NCBI GenBank assembly: GCA_041859095.1
Contig: JBHEKY010000004.1
Span: 1 to 37,468, forward strand
Length of the DNA: 37,468 nt
DNA from: UBA1422 sp041859095
GTDB lineage: Bacteria > Bacillota > Clostridia > Peptostreptococcales > Anaerovoracaceae
Direction of reading: 5' to 3'
Part shown: one piece after another, positions 15,974 through 22,782 of the stretch
How positions within the stretch are numbered: position 1 is the stretch's first letter
Layout of the letters: every line of letters begins with the position of its first letter
The notes under the pieces: model-generated
Told to the model about the DNA's origin: nothing
Databases searched by the model: none
The model's input: only the letters and a program-made list of their open reading frames with translations
Position numbers and translations under genes: made by a program

Positions 15974-17026
15974 ATGATACGCGTCGGAATTGTTGGCGCC
16001 ACAGGCTTTGTGGCAGAAGAGTTAGTTCGAATACTGATGTCGCACCCCACTGCTCAGGTGGTGGAGCTGGTTTCATCTAGCCATCAAGGCAAACGTCTGG
16101 ATGAAATTTTTCCATCCTTTCGTGGGTTTTCACCTATAATTCTCTCTTCTTATAATGAACTACGTCTTGCAGAAAAGTGTGACGTGGTTTTCCTTGCTTT
16201 GCCTCACGGCAAAAGCGCGCCAATGGCTGAGGGCCTGTTGTCTCATGGACTCAAGGTCATCGATCTTTCTGCAGACTTCAGATACCAGTCCCAAAGTTTA
16301 TATGAAAAAACTTACAACGTGGACCACTGCTGCCCAGGACTTTTAAAACATGCGGTTTATGGTTTGTGCGAAATATATGAAGATCGGATTGCCAAGGCAT
16401 CTTTGGTGGCAAACCCGGGTTGCTATACGACCTGTTCCCTACTGTCCCTGATCCCTCTGTTGGAAACTGGCTTCATTGAGCCAGCCAGCATCATCATCGA
16501 TGCCAAGTCCGGCATCAGCGGTGCAGGAAACCACTTAAGTCAGGCAAATCAGTTTGCCAGCGTTTCTGGAAATTTTAAGGCTTACGGTGTTGGAACCCAT
16601 CGCCACACTTCTGAAATCGAGGAGCAGCTTGGTTTTCATTTACCGGGGCAAGAGGTCCGTATCTCTTTCACTCCCCATTTGCTCCCAGTAAAACGTGGCA
16701 TCCTGACTACCATTTATGCAACACCCTCTAAGCCGTTTGGGCCACAGGCAGAGCAGGAAGCCATGGCACTCTACCGGCAGTATTACGGCGGAAAACCCTT
16801 TGTCCATATCAACCCTCCGGGAGTAATGCCGGAACTCAATCATGTGGTGGGATCAAACGCATTCCATCTGGGGTTTGTCCTTGACAGGCGAGTGAACAGA
16901 GTGATTATCACTTCGGTCTTAGATAATTTGATCAAGGGCGCTGCAGGGCAGGCGATTCAAAACATGAACTTGTTGTTTCACCTAGATCAGACCAGCGGTC
17001 TCAGATTTCCAGCCTGGTATTTATAA
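15974..17026 (+). CDS. argC: N-acetyl-gamma-glutamyl-phosphate reductase
   Basis: A 350-residue NADPH-dependent reductase, third step of arginine synthesis, giving N-acetylglutamate semialdehyde. The Rossmann motif GIVGATGFVAEELVRIL starts at residue 5; catalytic Cys150 lies in VANPGCYTT; the substrate region KSGISGAGNHL and the His in YGVGTHRHTSEIEEQL are present. It is the full-length type 1 form. The ATG at 15974 is preferred because the frame upstream to 15923 is not ArgC-like and GAGGAA lies 9 bases before 15974. First gene of a unit with argB. Confidence 0.95.
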   Translation: MIRVGIVGATGFVAEELVRILMSHPTAQVVELVSSSHQGKRLDEIFPSFRGFSPIILSSYNELRLAEKCDVVFLALPHGKSAPMAEGLLSHGLKVIDLSADFRYQSQSLYEKTYNVDHCCPGLLKHAVYGLCEIYEDRIAKASLVANPGCYTTCSLLSLIPLLETGFIEPASIIIDAKSGISGAGNHLSQANQFASVSGNFKAYGVGTHRHTSEIEEQLGFHLPGQEVRISFTPHLLPVKRGILTTIYATPSKPFGPQAEQEAMALYRQYYGGKPFVHINPPGVMPELNHVVGSNAFHLGFVLDRRVNRVIITSVLDNLIKGAAGQAIQNMNLLFHLDQTSGLRFPAWYL

Positions 17027-17041
17027 GCCCAACTCAGTATG

Positions 17042-17090
17042 CTGGTTACCGCGTGTCGGCCGGGCATCCGGCCGGCGGCAGTAGCCAGAC
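17042..17090 (+). other. GC-rich intercistronic hairpin between argC and argB
   Basis: GGCCGG (17058-17063) and CCGGCC (17068-17073) form a strong stem around GCAT, and flanking CTGG and CCAG may extend it. There is no T run, so it is not a terminator. It may affect mRNA stability or the relative output of argC and argB. Confidence 0.5.
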
Positions 17091-17116
17091 TTAAAATATA
17101 CTTTTGGAGAAGAATA

Positions 17117-17980
17117 ATGAAAAAACTAGTCGAACGTGCAGAGCTCTTAATGGAAGCTCTTCCCTATATCCAACTTTTTAAGAACAAAACCATCGTGGTA
17201 AAGTATGGCGGCTCCGCCATGGGAGATGATGATACGGTGGAGTCTATTTTGCTTGATATTACATTGCTGAAATATGTGGGCATGCACCCGATTATCGTCC
17301 ATGGCGGCGGTATCGCGGTCAACGAAATGTTGAGCAAACTGAATGTGGAATCAAAATTTCATAACGGCCTTCGTATCACCGATGATGACACCATCGACGT
17401 AGCGGCCATGGTTTTAATCGGCCAGGTCAATACCAATCTTGTAGCAATGCTAAATAAAATGGGTGCTCAGGCAGTCGGGCTCAGTGGAATTTCTGCAAAG
17501 CTGATCGAGGCCGAAAAGATGGCACCGGTGGATGGTGTGGACTTAGGGCATGTGGGACATGTGACCAAAATCAACGTGAAACTCCTGGAAGCCATGATGA
17601 AGTTGGACTATATTCCGGTCATTGCCCCCATTGGCATTGGCCCGGACGGTGAAAAATACAACATCAACGCTGACACCGCCGCGGGAGAAGTGGCAGCTGC
17701 TCTAAAAGCAGAAAAAATCGTTTTCATGACCGATGTGGATGGCATCCAAACCAATCCCAAAGATTCAAAGACTCTTCTAAACCGATTCTCAGCTTCACAA
17801 GGCTTGGAGCTGATTGAAAAAGGTGTAGTACAAGGTGGTATGCTGCCTAAGCTACAAGCTTGCATGCGTGCGGTAGAAAGTGGCGTAGACCGTGCCCACA
17901 TCATCAACGGAAACATTTCCCACTCGTTGCTGTTGGAAGTTTTCACTGACACCGGCATTGGCACAATGGTGAATAAATAG
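17117..17980 (+). CDS. argB: Acetylglutamate kinase
   Basis: A 287-residue amino acid kinase that phosphorylates N-acetylglutamate, second step of arginine synthesis. KYGGSAMG (29-36) and VHGGGIAVNEML form the phosphate and substrate sites; FMTDVDGI and GGMLPKLQAC are family blocks. The N-terminal extension LMEALPYIQLFKNKT is the helix found in the hexameric, arginine-inhibited enzymes, so feedback control by arginine is likely (family knowledge). The ATG at 17117 has GGAGAAG upstream; the in-frame codons back to 17039 cover the hairpin and are not ArgB-like. The stop touches the start of the next gene. Confidence 0.96.
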   Translation: MKKLVERAELLMEALPYIQLFKNKTIVVKYGGSAMGDDDTVESILLDITLLKYVGMHPIIVHGGGIAVNEMLSKLNVESKFHNGLRITDDDTIDVAAMVLIGQVNTNLVAMLNKMGAQAVGLSGISAKLIEAEKMAPVDGVDLGHVGHVTKINVKLLEAMMKLDYIPVIAPIGIGPDGEKYNINADTAAGEVAAALKAEKIVFMTDVDGIQTNPKDSKTLLNRFSASQGLELIEKGVVQGGMLPKLQACMRAVESGVDRAHIINGNISHSLLLEVFTDTGIGTMVNK

Positions 17981-18454
17981 ATGAGCATTTCAATACGTAA
18001 GGCGAAAAAAAAGGATGCAGATCTCATCGAGCACATCCTCAAAACTGCTTTTTCAGACTATCATCTTTTAGTTGAGGTAGAAGAGCCTGCCAAAGCCACC
18101 CGGGAATCTGCGGAGGACATCATCCTCTCCATGGAAAGCAATACCGTTTATGTGGCGATTTACAATCACCTGAAATGCGTGGGGACGATTCGACTTCGAA
18201 TGATGGATGAGAATACCGGATATATCAGTAGGTTTGCCGTGCTGCCCCACTGGCAGCAGTCAGGAGCCGGAAAGCAACTCTTGCTTACTGCTGAAGAATG
18301 GTTTCGAGCCCGTGGCGCATCCTTTGTCACGCTGCAGACTGCCATGAGCATGACACCTCTGGTCAACTACTACATTTCCGCAGGCTTTCGGCTCGCATCA
18401 GTTTCAGACGAAAAGGGCTATCAGCGGGGCAAGTTTGTCAAACCCCTGTTATAG
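17981..18454 (+). CDS. GNAT-family N-acetyltransferase, possible N-acetylglutamate synthase
   Basis: A 157-residue single-domain acetyltransferase. The acetyl-CoA loop is VLPHWQQSGAGKQLL (Q-x-x-G-x-G), preceded by the ISRFAVLP strand, and the C-terminal LVNYYISAGFRLA is the usual motif B. Its ATG directly follows the argB stop with no gap and only a weak ribosome site, so translation is likely coupled to argB. Because the pathway begins with acetylation of glutamate and no argJ or argA is in the window, it may be a short N-acetylglutamate synthase; this is inference from position. It could equally be an unrelated acetyltransferase. Confidence 0.75.
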   Translation: MSISIRKAKKKDADLIEHILKTAFSDYHLLVEVEEPAKATRESAEDIILSMESNTVYVAIYNHLKCVGTIRLRMMDENTGYISRFAVLPHWQQSGAGKQLLLTAEEWFRARGASFVTLQTAMSMTPLVNYYISAGFRLASVSDEKGYQRGKFVKPLL

Positions 18455-18501
18455 TTTTTTCATATCACTATATTCCTCAACGCAGCGCGAGCTGTACAAC
18501 A

Positions 18502-18537
18502 GCAAAACCGACCCTAAAAGGGCCGGTTTTGCTTTTA
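18502..18537. terminator. Strong bidirectional terminator
   Basis: GCAAAACCGACCCT and AGGGCCGGTTTTGC form a 14-bp stem with one mismatch around a three-base loop, followed by TTTT on the plus strand. It lies between convergent genes. Confidence 0.85.
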
Positions 18538-18599
18538 TGATTACAAGTATAAGCATGTGAAAAGTTGGTCTGTTGGATTCGATGGCATCATTGTTCGCT

Positions 18600-19871
18600 T
18601 TATTTTGTGGCGGCCCTTTTGACTGCTGCGATGATGCGATTGATTTCATCATCGGTATTGTAGGGTGCCAGTCCGATTCTCACCAGGCCTCCAACACTTT
18701 CTAGCTTCCAGACGTTCATGATAATCTCAATGGCGTAGTAATCGCCGTCCCAAACGAAGATGCCGTCTTCTGCCAGACTTCTGGCGATGTCATTGGCATT
18801 GATCCCGGCAACAAGAAAGGATACGGTAGAAGTTCTTGGGGAACCCTCCGGTGGTCCGAAGATGGTTAGGCCGGGGATGGCGGCAAGTTCTGTACGCAGT
18901 TTTTTGGCCATAGGCTCTTCATAGGTATCAATAGCCAGCATTCCTGCAACCACGTTTCGACGACGGCCGGAAAGACCCTTTACCTCTTCTTCAAAGAATT
19001 CGGCATGGCGTTCGCCGATATCTGCAATGAATTCCACCGCTTCCGCTGCGCCGCTGGCCAGTTCCATGGCTGGAGTGCCTGTCTCAAATTTCCAGGGCAT
19101 GTCGCAGTTGTCGTCTGCCATAACCCGAATGGTCTTCACTTTTTCGCCGACTTCTTTCTTGATGTACATCACCCCCAAATGGGGTCCAAAGAATTTATAG
19201 GAGGAACAATGAAGAAAATCGGTGTCGATCTCCTTTACGTCGATAAATCGGTGGGGCGCATAATGAACCGCATCAATAACCGTCAATGCCCCCACTTCGT
19301 GAGCCAGGCGGATGCATTCTTTCACATCGGTGATGGTCCCACAGGCGTTGGCTGCCCAATTAACCGCAACCACTTTGGTTTTGGTGGAAAGCTTCGCTTT
19401 GAAGTCTTCCATGTCTAGGGTCGCTGTTTTCGGATGGACGGCTGCGCTTTTTACCACGATGCCAAAGTCCGTCAGAGTCCGCCATGGGGAACGGTTTCCT
19501 TCATGGTCGATGTCGGTAATCAGTACTTCGTCACCAGGTCGCATGGTGCGTAAAAGACCCATGGCCAGTTTGAAGTTGTTGGTGGTGGTATTGGCTCCAA
19601 AGGCCACTTCTTCTGGGCTACAATTGAAAAAGTCCGCATAGACTTCCCTTGCATGCCAATACCCGTTGTCGCTTTCCACGGAAGTCTTAAAGACACCATG
19701 GGAATTTGCATTTCTGTAATACAAATAGTCGTTGATTTTTTCTACCACACGGACAGGTACCTGGGTTCCACCGGGGCCATCAGCATATACTGCCGGCCTT
19801 CCATTGACTGTTTTGCACAGCGCTGGGAATTGCTCCCGCACATAATCCACATCAAATCTAAACTCTTTCAT
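18600..19871 (-). CDS. Class V aminotransferase, cysteine-desulfurase-like (VC1184 type)
   Basis: A 423-residue PLP enzyme of the aminotransferase class V fold. Lys226 in HCSSYKFFGPHLG binds PLP; Asp200 and His203 in VIDAVHYAPH and His123 in ITDIDHEGNRSPW line the cofactor. The overall pattern (YADGPGGTQVP, NANSHG) fits the VC1184 subfamily. The loop that in SufS and IscS carries the catalytic cysteine reads GIFVWDGDYYAIEI and has no cysteine, so ordinary cysteine desulfurase activity is doubtful. There is no sufU or iscU nearby. AAGGAG precedes the ATG. It is divergent from a PucR-type gene, which may control it. The substrate is unknown. Confidence 0.88.
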   Translation of the reverse strand: MKEFRFDVDYVREQFPALCKTVNGRPAVYADGPGGTQVPVRVVEKINDYLYYRNANSHGVFKTSVESDNGYWHAREVYADFFNCSPEEVAFGANTTTNNFKLAMGLLRTMRPGDEVLITDIDHEGNRSPWRTLTDFGIVVKSAAVHPKTATLDMEDFKAKLSTKTKVVAVNWAANACGTITDVKECIRLAHEVGALTVIDAVHYAPHRFIDVKEIDTDFLHCSSYKFFGPHLGVMYIKKEVGEKVKTIRVMADDNCDMPWKFETGTPAMELASGAAEAVEFIADIGERHAEFFEEEVKGLSGRRRNVVAGMLAIDTYEEPMAKKLRTELAAIPGLTIFGPPEGSPRTSTVSFLVAGINANDIARSLAEDGIFVWDGDYYAIEIIMNVWKLESVGGLVRIGLAPYNTDDEINRIIAAVKRAATK

Positions 19872-19916
19872 CTGCGTTCTCCTTCTTCTGGTCTTTGCAG
19901 AAATCTGCTTGAATCA

Positions 19917-19944
19917 AGTCTATCACAAATCCGGTCCTTGGCAA
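19917..19944 (-). promoter_or_regulatory. Probable promoter of the class V aminotransferase
   Basis: On the minus strand, TTGCCA (19944-19939), a 16-base spacer and TAGACT (19922-19917). Moderate matches; position relative to the gene is right. Confidence 0.5.
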
Positions 19945-20008
19945 TGATGGGGCTCACAAAACCAACCCCTCTTGTTTGTAGCAGGCTACAAGTCAACTGC
20001 TTTGGTAA

Positions 20009-20037
20009 TTGCCATTTGCTCCAAAAAAGCATATACT
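20009..20037 (+). promoter_or_regulatory. Promoter of the first PucR-type gene
   Basis: TTGCCA (20009-20014), a 17-base spacer and TATACT (20032-20037). A start near 20044 lies before the tandem repeat at 20054-20072 and the ATG at 20116. Confidence 0.6.
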
Positions 20038-20053
20038 TTTATCAAGCGTTGTA

Positions 20054-20072
20054 GCAATCCATTGCAATCCAT
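20054..20072. repeat. Tandem 9-base direct repeat in the pucR leader
   Basis: GCAATCCAT occurs at 20054-20062 and again at 20064-20072, one helical turn apart (10 bases). It lies just downstream of the predicted start site and could bind a regulator, perhaps the PucR protein itself. Confidence 0.6.
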
Positions 20073-20115
20073 GGGTGCAGCAACCAGTGCGATGTGTTTT
20101 ATGGATGGAGATAGC

Positions 20116-21378
20116 ATGATTACTGTATTTGATATCGTAACTTCCCCCAACTTCGAACATTTCCAAATCATTTCCGGCGAAAAGGGGATTCAAAATCCTG
20201 TCTCCGGCACTGGCATCTTTGATTGGGAGTCCAAGGCAGACATCGCCAAAACCTTCCGGAAGGGAGAGTTTGTCATCACCACCCTTTCCATCGCCAAAGA
20301 CGATTTTGACTATGCCAACGATTGTATTAAGGCTTTGATTCTTCATGGGGTTTCCGCGATCTGCATCAAGGAAGTTTTTTTCCGCAATTTATCGGAAGAT
20401 ACCATCCAAAAATCCGATATTCTGGGTATCCCCATTTTCTTTTTCAGCGAGACCTTTGTGGACGACATCGTCTATGATGTACGGAACTTGCTGGCTTCCG
20501 ACAAAGGCGAACTGCGAAGTAATCTCACCCCAGCTCTAAAAGTGGCTTTGGAATCCTGGTATTTCACAGGAGCTGTGCCTCCAGCCACAGAGACTTTTAT
20601 CGAAGATAAGCTCCATCCTTATCTGCAGAATTACACACGATGCGTGGTGGCGTTCCCCAAGAACGGCAAACAGCTGTCGCCAAACATGCAACCCGCCAAA
20701 GCAGGCTCCGACCAACGGTCGATTATCATCCCTTATGCGGCAGGCATTCTCGTCGTACTTTCATCACCGAATTCCGATGCGTTTTCAGATAAAAGTGTCC
20801 AGACATTTTTTGAGTCTATCAACGTTCCCATCTCAGCCTGTTGGCTGGGAGCTTCGATTCAGATCAAAGGGACGCGACAGATTGTGAGCAGTTTGTTGGA
20901 AGCATTTCTGACTTGTGCCAGTACCATCCTCAAGCAGAGTTCCGCACCAGTGGCAAATACCACGGATGCTGCAACGCTTCCAGTTCATGCCATAGAAACC
21001 TTCATACCAAGTAACGTGGAGAACCTTTTAATCAGCAATTGCTGGAGTGACAGTTCCCGCCAATATTTTTTGCGAATGCACCGAATACTCACCAACTATG
21101 ATGTGGAACACGGGTCTGATTTGTTGGGCACCCTGTCCGCCTATATTGCAACTCACGGGGACTTGGTCAGCGCCTCCAAAATGCTTTTCCAGCATGCCAA
21201 CACGGTCCGTTACCGAGTGGCAAAAATAAAATCACTGCTGGAGATTGACACCCCCAGCAGCTATCTCGAATTATTTGTTTTCGTGAAACTCATGGAAATT
21301 TATGATACTTTCGAAAAAACTTTTTGTCTTCGATTCGACCCTTCTAGCTCCGTTCTCGAAGCTGGTCCCGATCGTTAA
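20116..21378 (+). CDS. PucR-family transcriptional regulator
   Basis: A 420-residue cytoplasmic regulator. The N-terminal PucR-type domain (about 1-125, MITVFDIVTSPNFEHFQIISG ending near IPIFFFSETFVDDIVYDV) is thought to sense metabolites. A central region of about 200 residues is poorly conserved. The C-terminal helix-turn-helix (about 350-400, GDLVSASKMLFQHANTVRYRVAKIKSLL) is characteristic. The ATG at 20116 has GGAG 5 bases upstream and begins the domain; the frame is open back to 19972 but this part overlaps the promoter. Its last 35 bases overlap the convergent fetB gene. Divergence from the aminotransferase suggests that gene as a target. Confidence 0.85.
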   Translation: MITVFDIVTSPNFEHFQIISGEKGIQNPVSGTGIFDWESKADIAKTFRKGEFVITTLSIAKDDFDYANDCIKALILHGVSAICIKEVFFRNLSEDTIQKSDILGIPIFFFSETFVDDIVYDVRNLLASDKGELRSNLTPALKVALESWYFTGAVPPATETFIEDKLHPYLQNYTRCVVAFPKNGKQLSPNMQPAKAGSDQRSIIIPYAAGILVVLSSPNSDAFSDKSVQTFFESINVPISACWLGASIQIKGTRQIVSSLLEAFLTCASTILKQSSAPVANTTDAATLPVHAIETFIPSNVENLLISNCWSDSSRQYFLRMHRILTNYDVEHGSDLLGTLSAYIATHGDLVSASKMLFQHANTVRYRVAKIKSLLEIDTPSSYLELFVFVKLMEIYDTFEKTFCLRFDPSSSVLEAGPDR

Positions 21379-22144
21379 AAAAGCTTCGATACCCCATTTG
21401 CAACATGATAATTACGGAAAGGGCAACGGCTCCCAAAATGCCCAGCATCACTGCCAACTGATAGGTTACGGCGGTTGTTGGTGCTATTCCCGAAAGGATT
21501 TGTCCGGTCATCATGCCAGGGAGAAAAACGATACCCATACCAATCATGGTATTCATGGTAGGCATAATCGCAGAGTCAAAGGTGCTGTCAATAATTGATG
21601 AAGTGGCTGTTCTTGGCGTCGCCCCAAGAATCAAGGCTTCTTCTACCATACTTTTTTGTGTGGTCATTCCTTCCACCAGAGCTTTGACGCCCAGCGCTAC
21701 GGCAGTCATGGTGTTTCCCACGAACATTCCGGCTATGGGGATAAAGTACTGGGGGTCGTACCAGGGATTGATTCGGATTACCACTAAGAGAAAATACAGC
21801 AAACACGTCAATGTTCCTCCTGCCATGGAAACACAGATGACCACCTTCATTCTATTAGAAAGCTGCCCCTTGAATTTTTTATAAATTGTCCCAATGGCAA
21901 AAACCTCCATCAGGAGTATTACAATGCCTGTCACCCAAGGATTGGGATTTTCTAAGATATAGGTCAAAATATATCCGGTGAGGATGAGTTGCAACGTCAT
22001 GCGTATGGATGAAATTAATATATCTTTTTCTCGTTTGATACCCCGCTTCATGACGATGAACAACACCACTAGGGCGAAGGCATAGGCCAGCATGATCTGA
22101 TCAATGCCCAAAACGATGATATCGTTTGCACTCGAGCTACCCAT
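21344..22144 (-). CDS. fetB: ABC transporter permease, FetB/UPF0014 type
   Basis: A 266-residue inner-membrane permease with about seven membrane segments. The motifs KREKDILISSIRMTLQLILTGYILTY, GNTMTAVALG, EEALILGATPRTA (the coupling helix) and LPGMMTGQILSG are those of the UPF0014 family, represented by E. coli FetB (YbbM), part of an iron exporter that helps peroxide resistance. It overlaps fetA by 8 bases; GAGGTG precedes the ATG. Last gene of the metal-efflux operon. Its 3' end overlaps the end of the convergent pucR-type gene, and no separate terminator is visible. Confidence 0.88.
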   Translation of the reverse strand: MGSSSANDIIVLGIDQIMLAYAFALVVLFIVMKRGIKREKDILISSIRMTLQLILTGYILTYILENPNPWVTGIVILLMEVFAIGTIYKKFKGQLSNRMKVVICVSMAGGTLTCLLYFLLVVIRINPWYDPQYFIPIAGMFVGNTMTAVALGVKALVEGMTTQKSMVEEALILGATPRTATSSIIDSTFDSAIMPTMNTMIGMGIVFLPGMMTGQILSGIAPTTAVTYQLAVMLGILGAVALSVIIMLQMGYRSFFNDRDQLRERS

Positions 22145-22760
22145 GGTTCACCTCTTTTCTTAACTCAATAATTTCGTCGCAGTATTTCTCTGCAATGGAC
22201 CGGGCATGTGTGACCATGACTGCAGACTTTCCTTTTTCTTTTGTGTAACGGGATAGCATGGATACGATGGCATCCTCAGACTCATCATCCAAAGCTGCGG
22301 AAGGTTCATCCAGCAGATACACCTCCGGTTCCAGCAAGCATACCCGTGCCAAAACCAGACGCTGCTTTTCGCCACCGGAAAGAGACTCCACCGGACCGTC
22401 CAAATCTTTTTGAAGTTGAACCTGCGATAGCATTTCCAGGAGTCTTTGGTCTTTCGGGGCTTCTTTTTTTTGAAATTTAAAGCCGACGTTTAGATTGTCT
22501 CGGATGTTTCCGGGAAAGAGAATGGGGTTTTGGGAAAGCATCATCACCTTGCGGCGGTGTTCCACTGCCGGAATTTCTGAAATGTCCATGCCACGATAAT
22601 AGATAATCCCATAGCTGGGCGTGACTAGCTTGTTCATCAACCGTAGTAAAGTGGTTTTTCCCGAACCACTAGGCCCCACCAAGGCTGTCAGCCCTGAGGG
22701 AATGGTCATCTCTCGGATGTCTATGATGTCCTTATAGGTGACTTGTTCAAATCGAAACAT
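22137..22760 (-). CDS. fetA: ABC transporter ATP-binding protein, FetA type
   Basis: A 207-residue ATPase. Walker A GPSGSGKTT at 29-37, signature LSGGEKQRL at 127-135, Walker B VYLLDEP at 147-153 and the switch His in VMVTHARS are intact. The partner permease follows with an 8-base overlap, as in fetAB pairs. FetAB exports iron in E. coli; a role in metal export fits the upstream cadA and copA genes, though the metal is inferred. AGGAG lies before the ATG, 22 bases after the copA stop. Confidence 0.88.
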   Translation of the reverse strand: MFRFEQVTYKDIIDIREMTIPSGLTALVGPSGSGKTTLLRLMNKLVTPSYGIIYYRGMDISEIPAVEHRRKVMMLSQNPILFPGNIRDNLNVGFKFQKKEAPKDQRLLEMLSQVQLQKDLDGPVESLSGGEKQRLVLARVCLLEPEVYLLDEPSAALDDESEDAIVSMLSRYTKEKGKSAVMVTHARSIAEKYCDEIIELRKEVNHG

Positions 22761-22782
22761 GAGGGCTCCTATTCTTTATCAT

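Noticed and set aside
18600..19871. Annotation as SufS or IscS
   Set aside because: The catalytic cysteine loop is missing and no scaffold genes are adjacent, so only a desulfurase-like class V aminotransferase is claimed.
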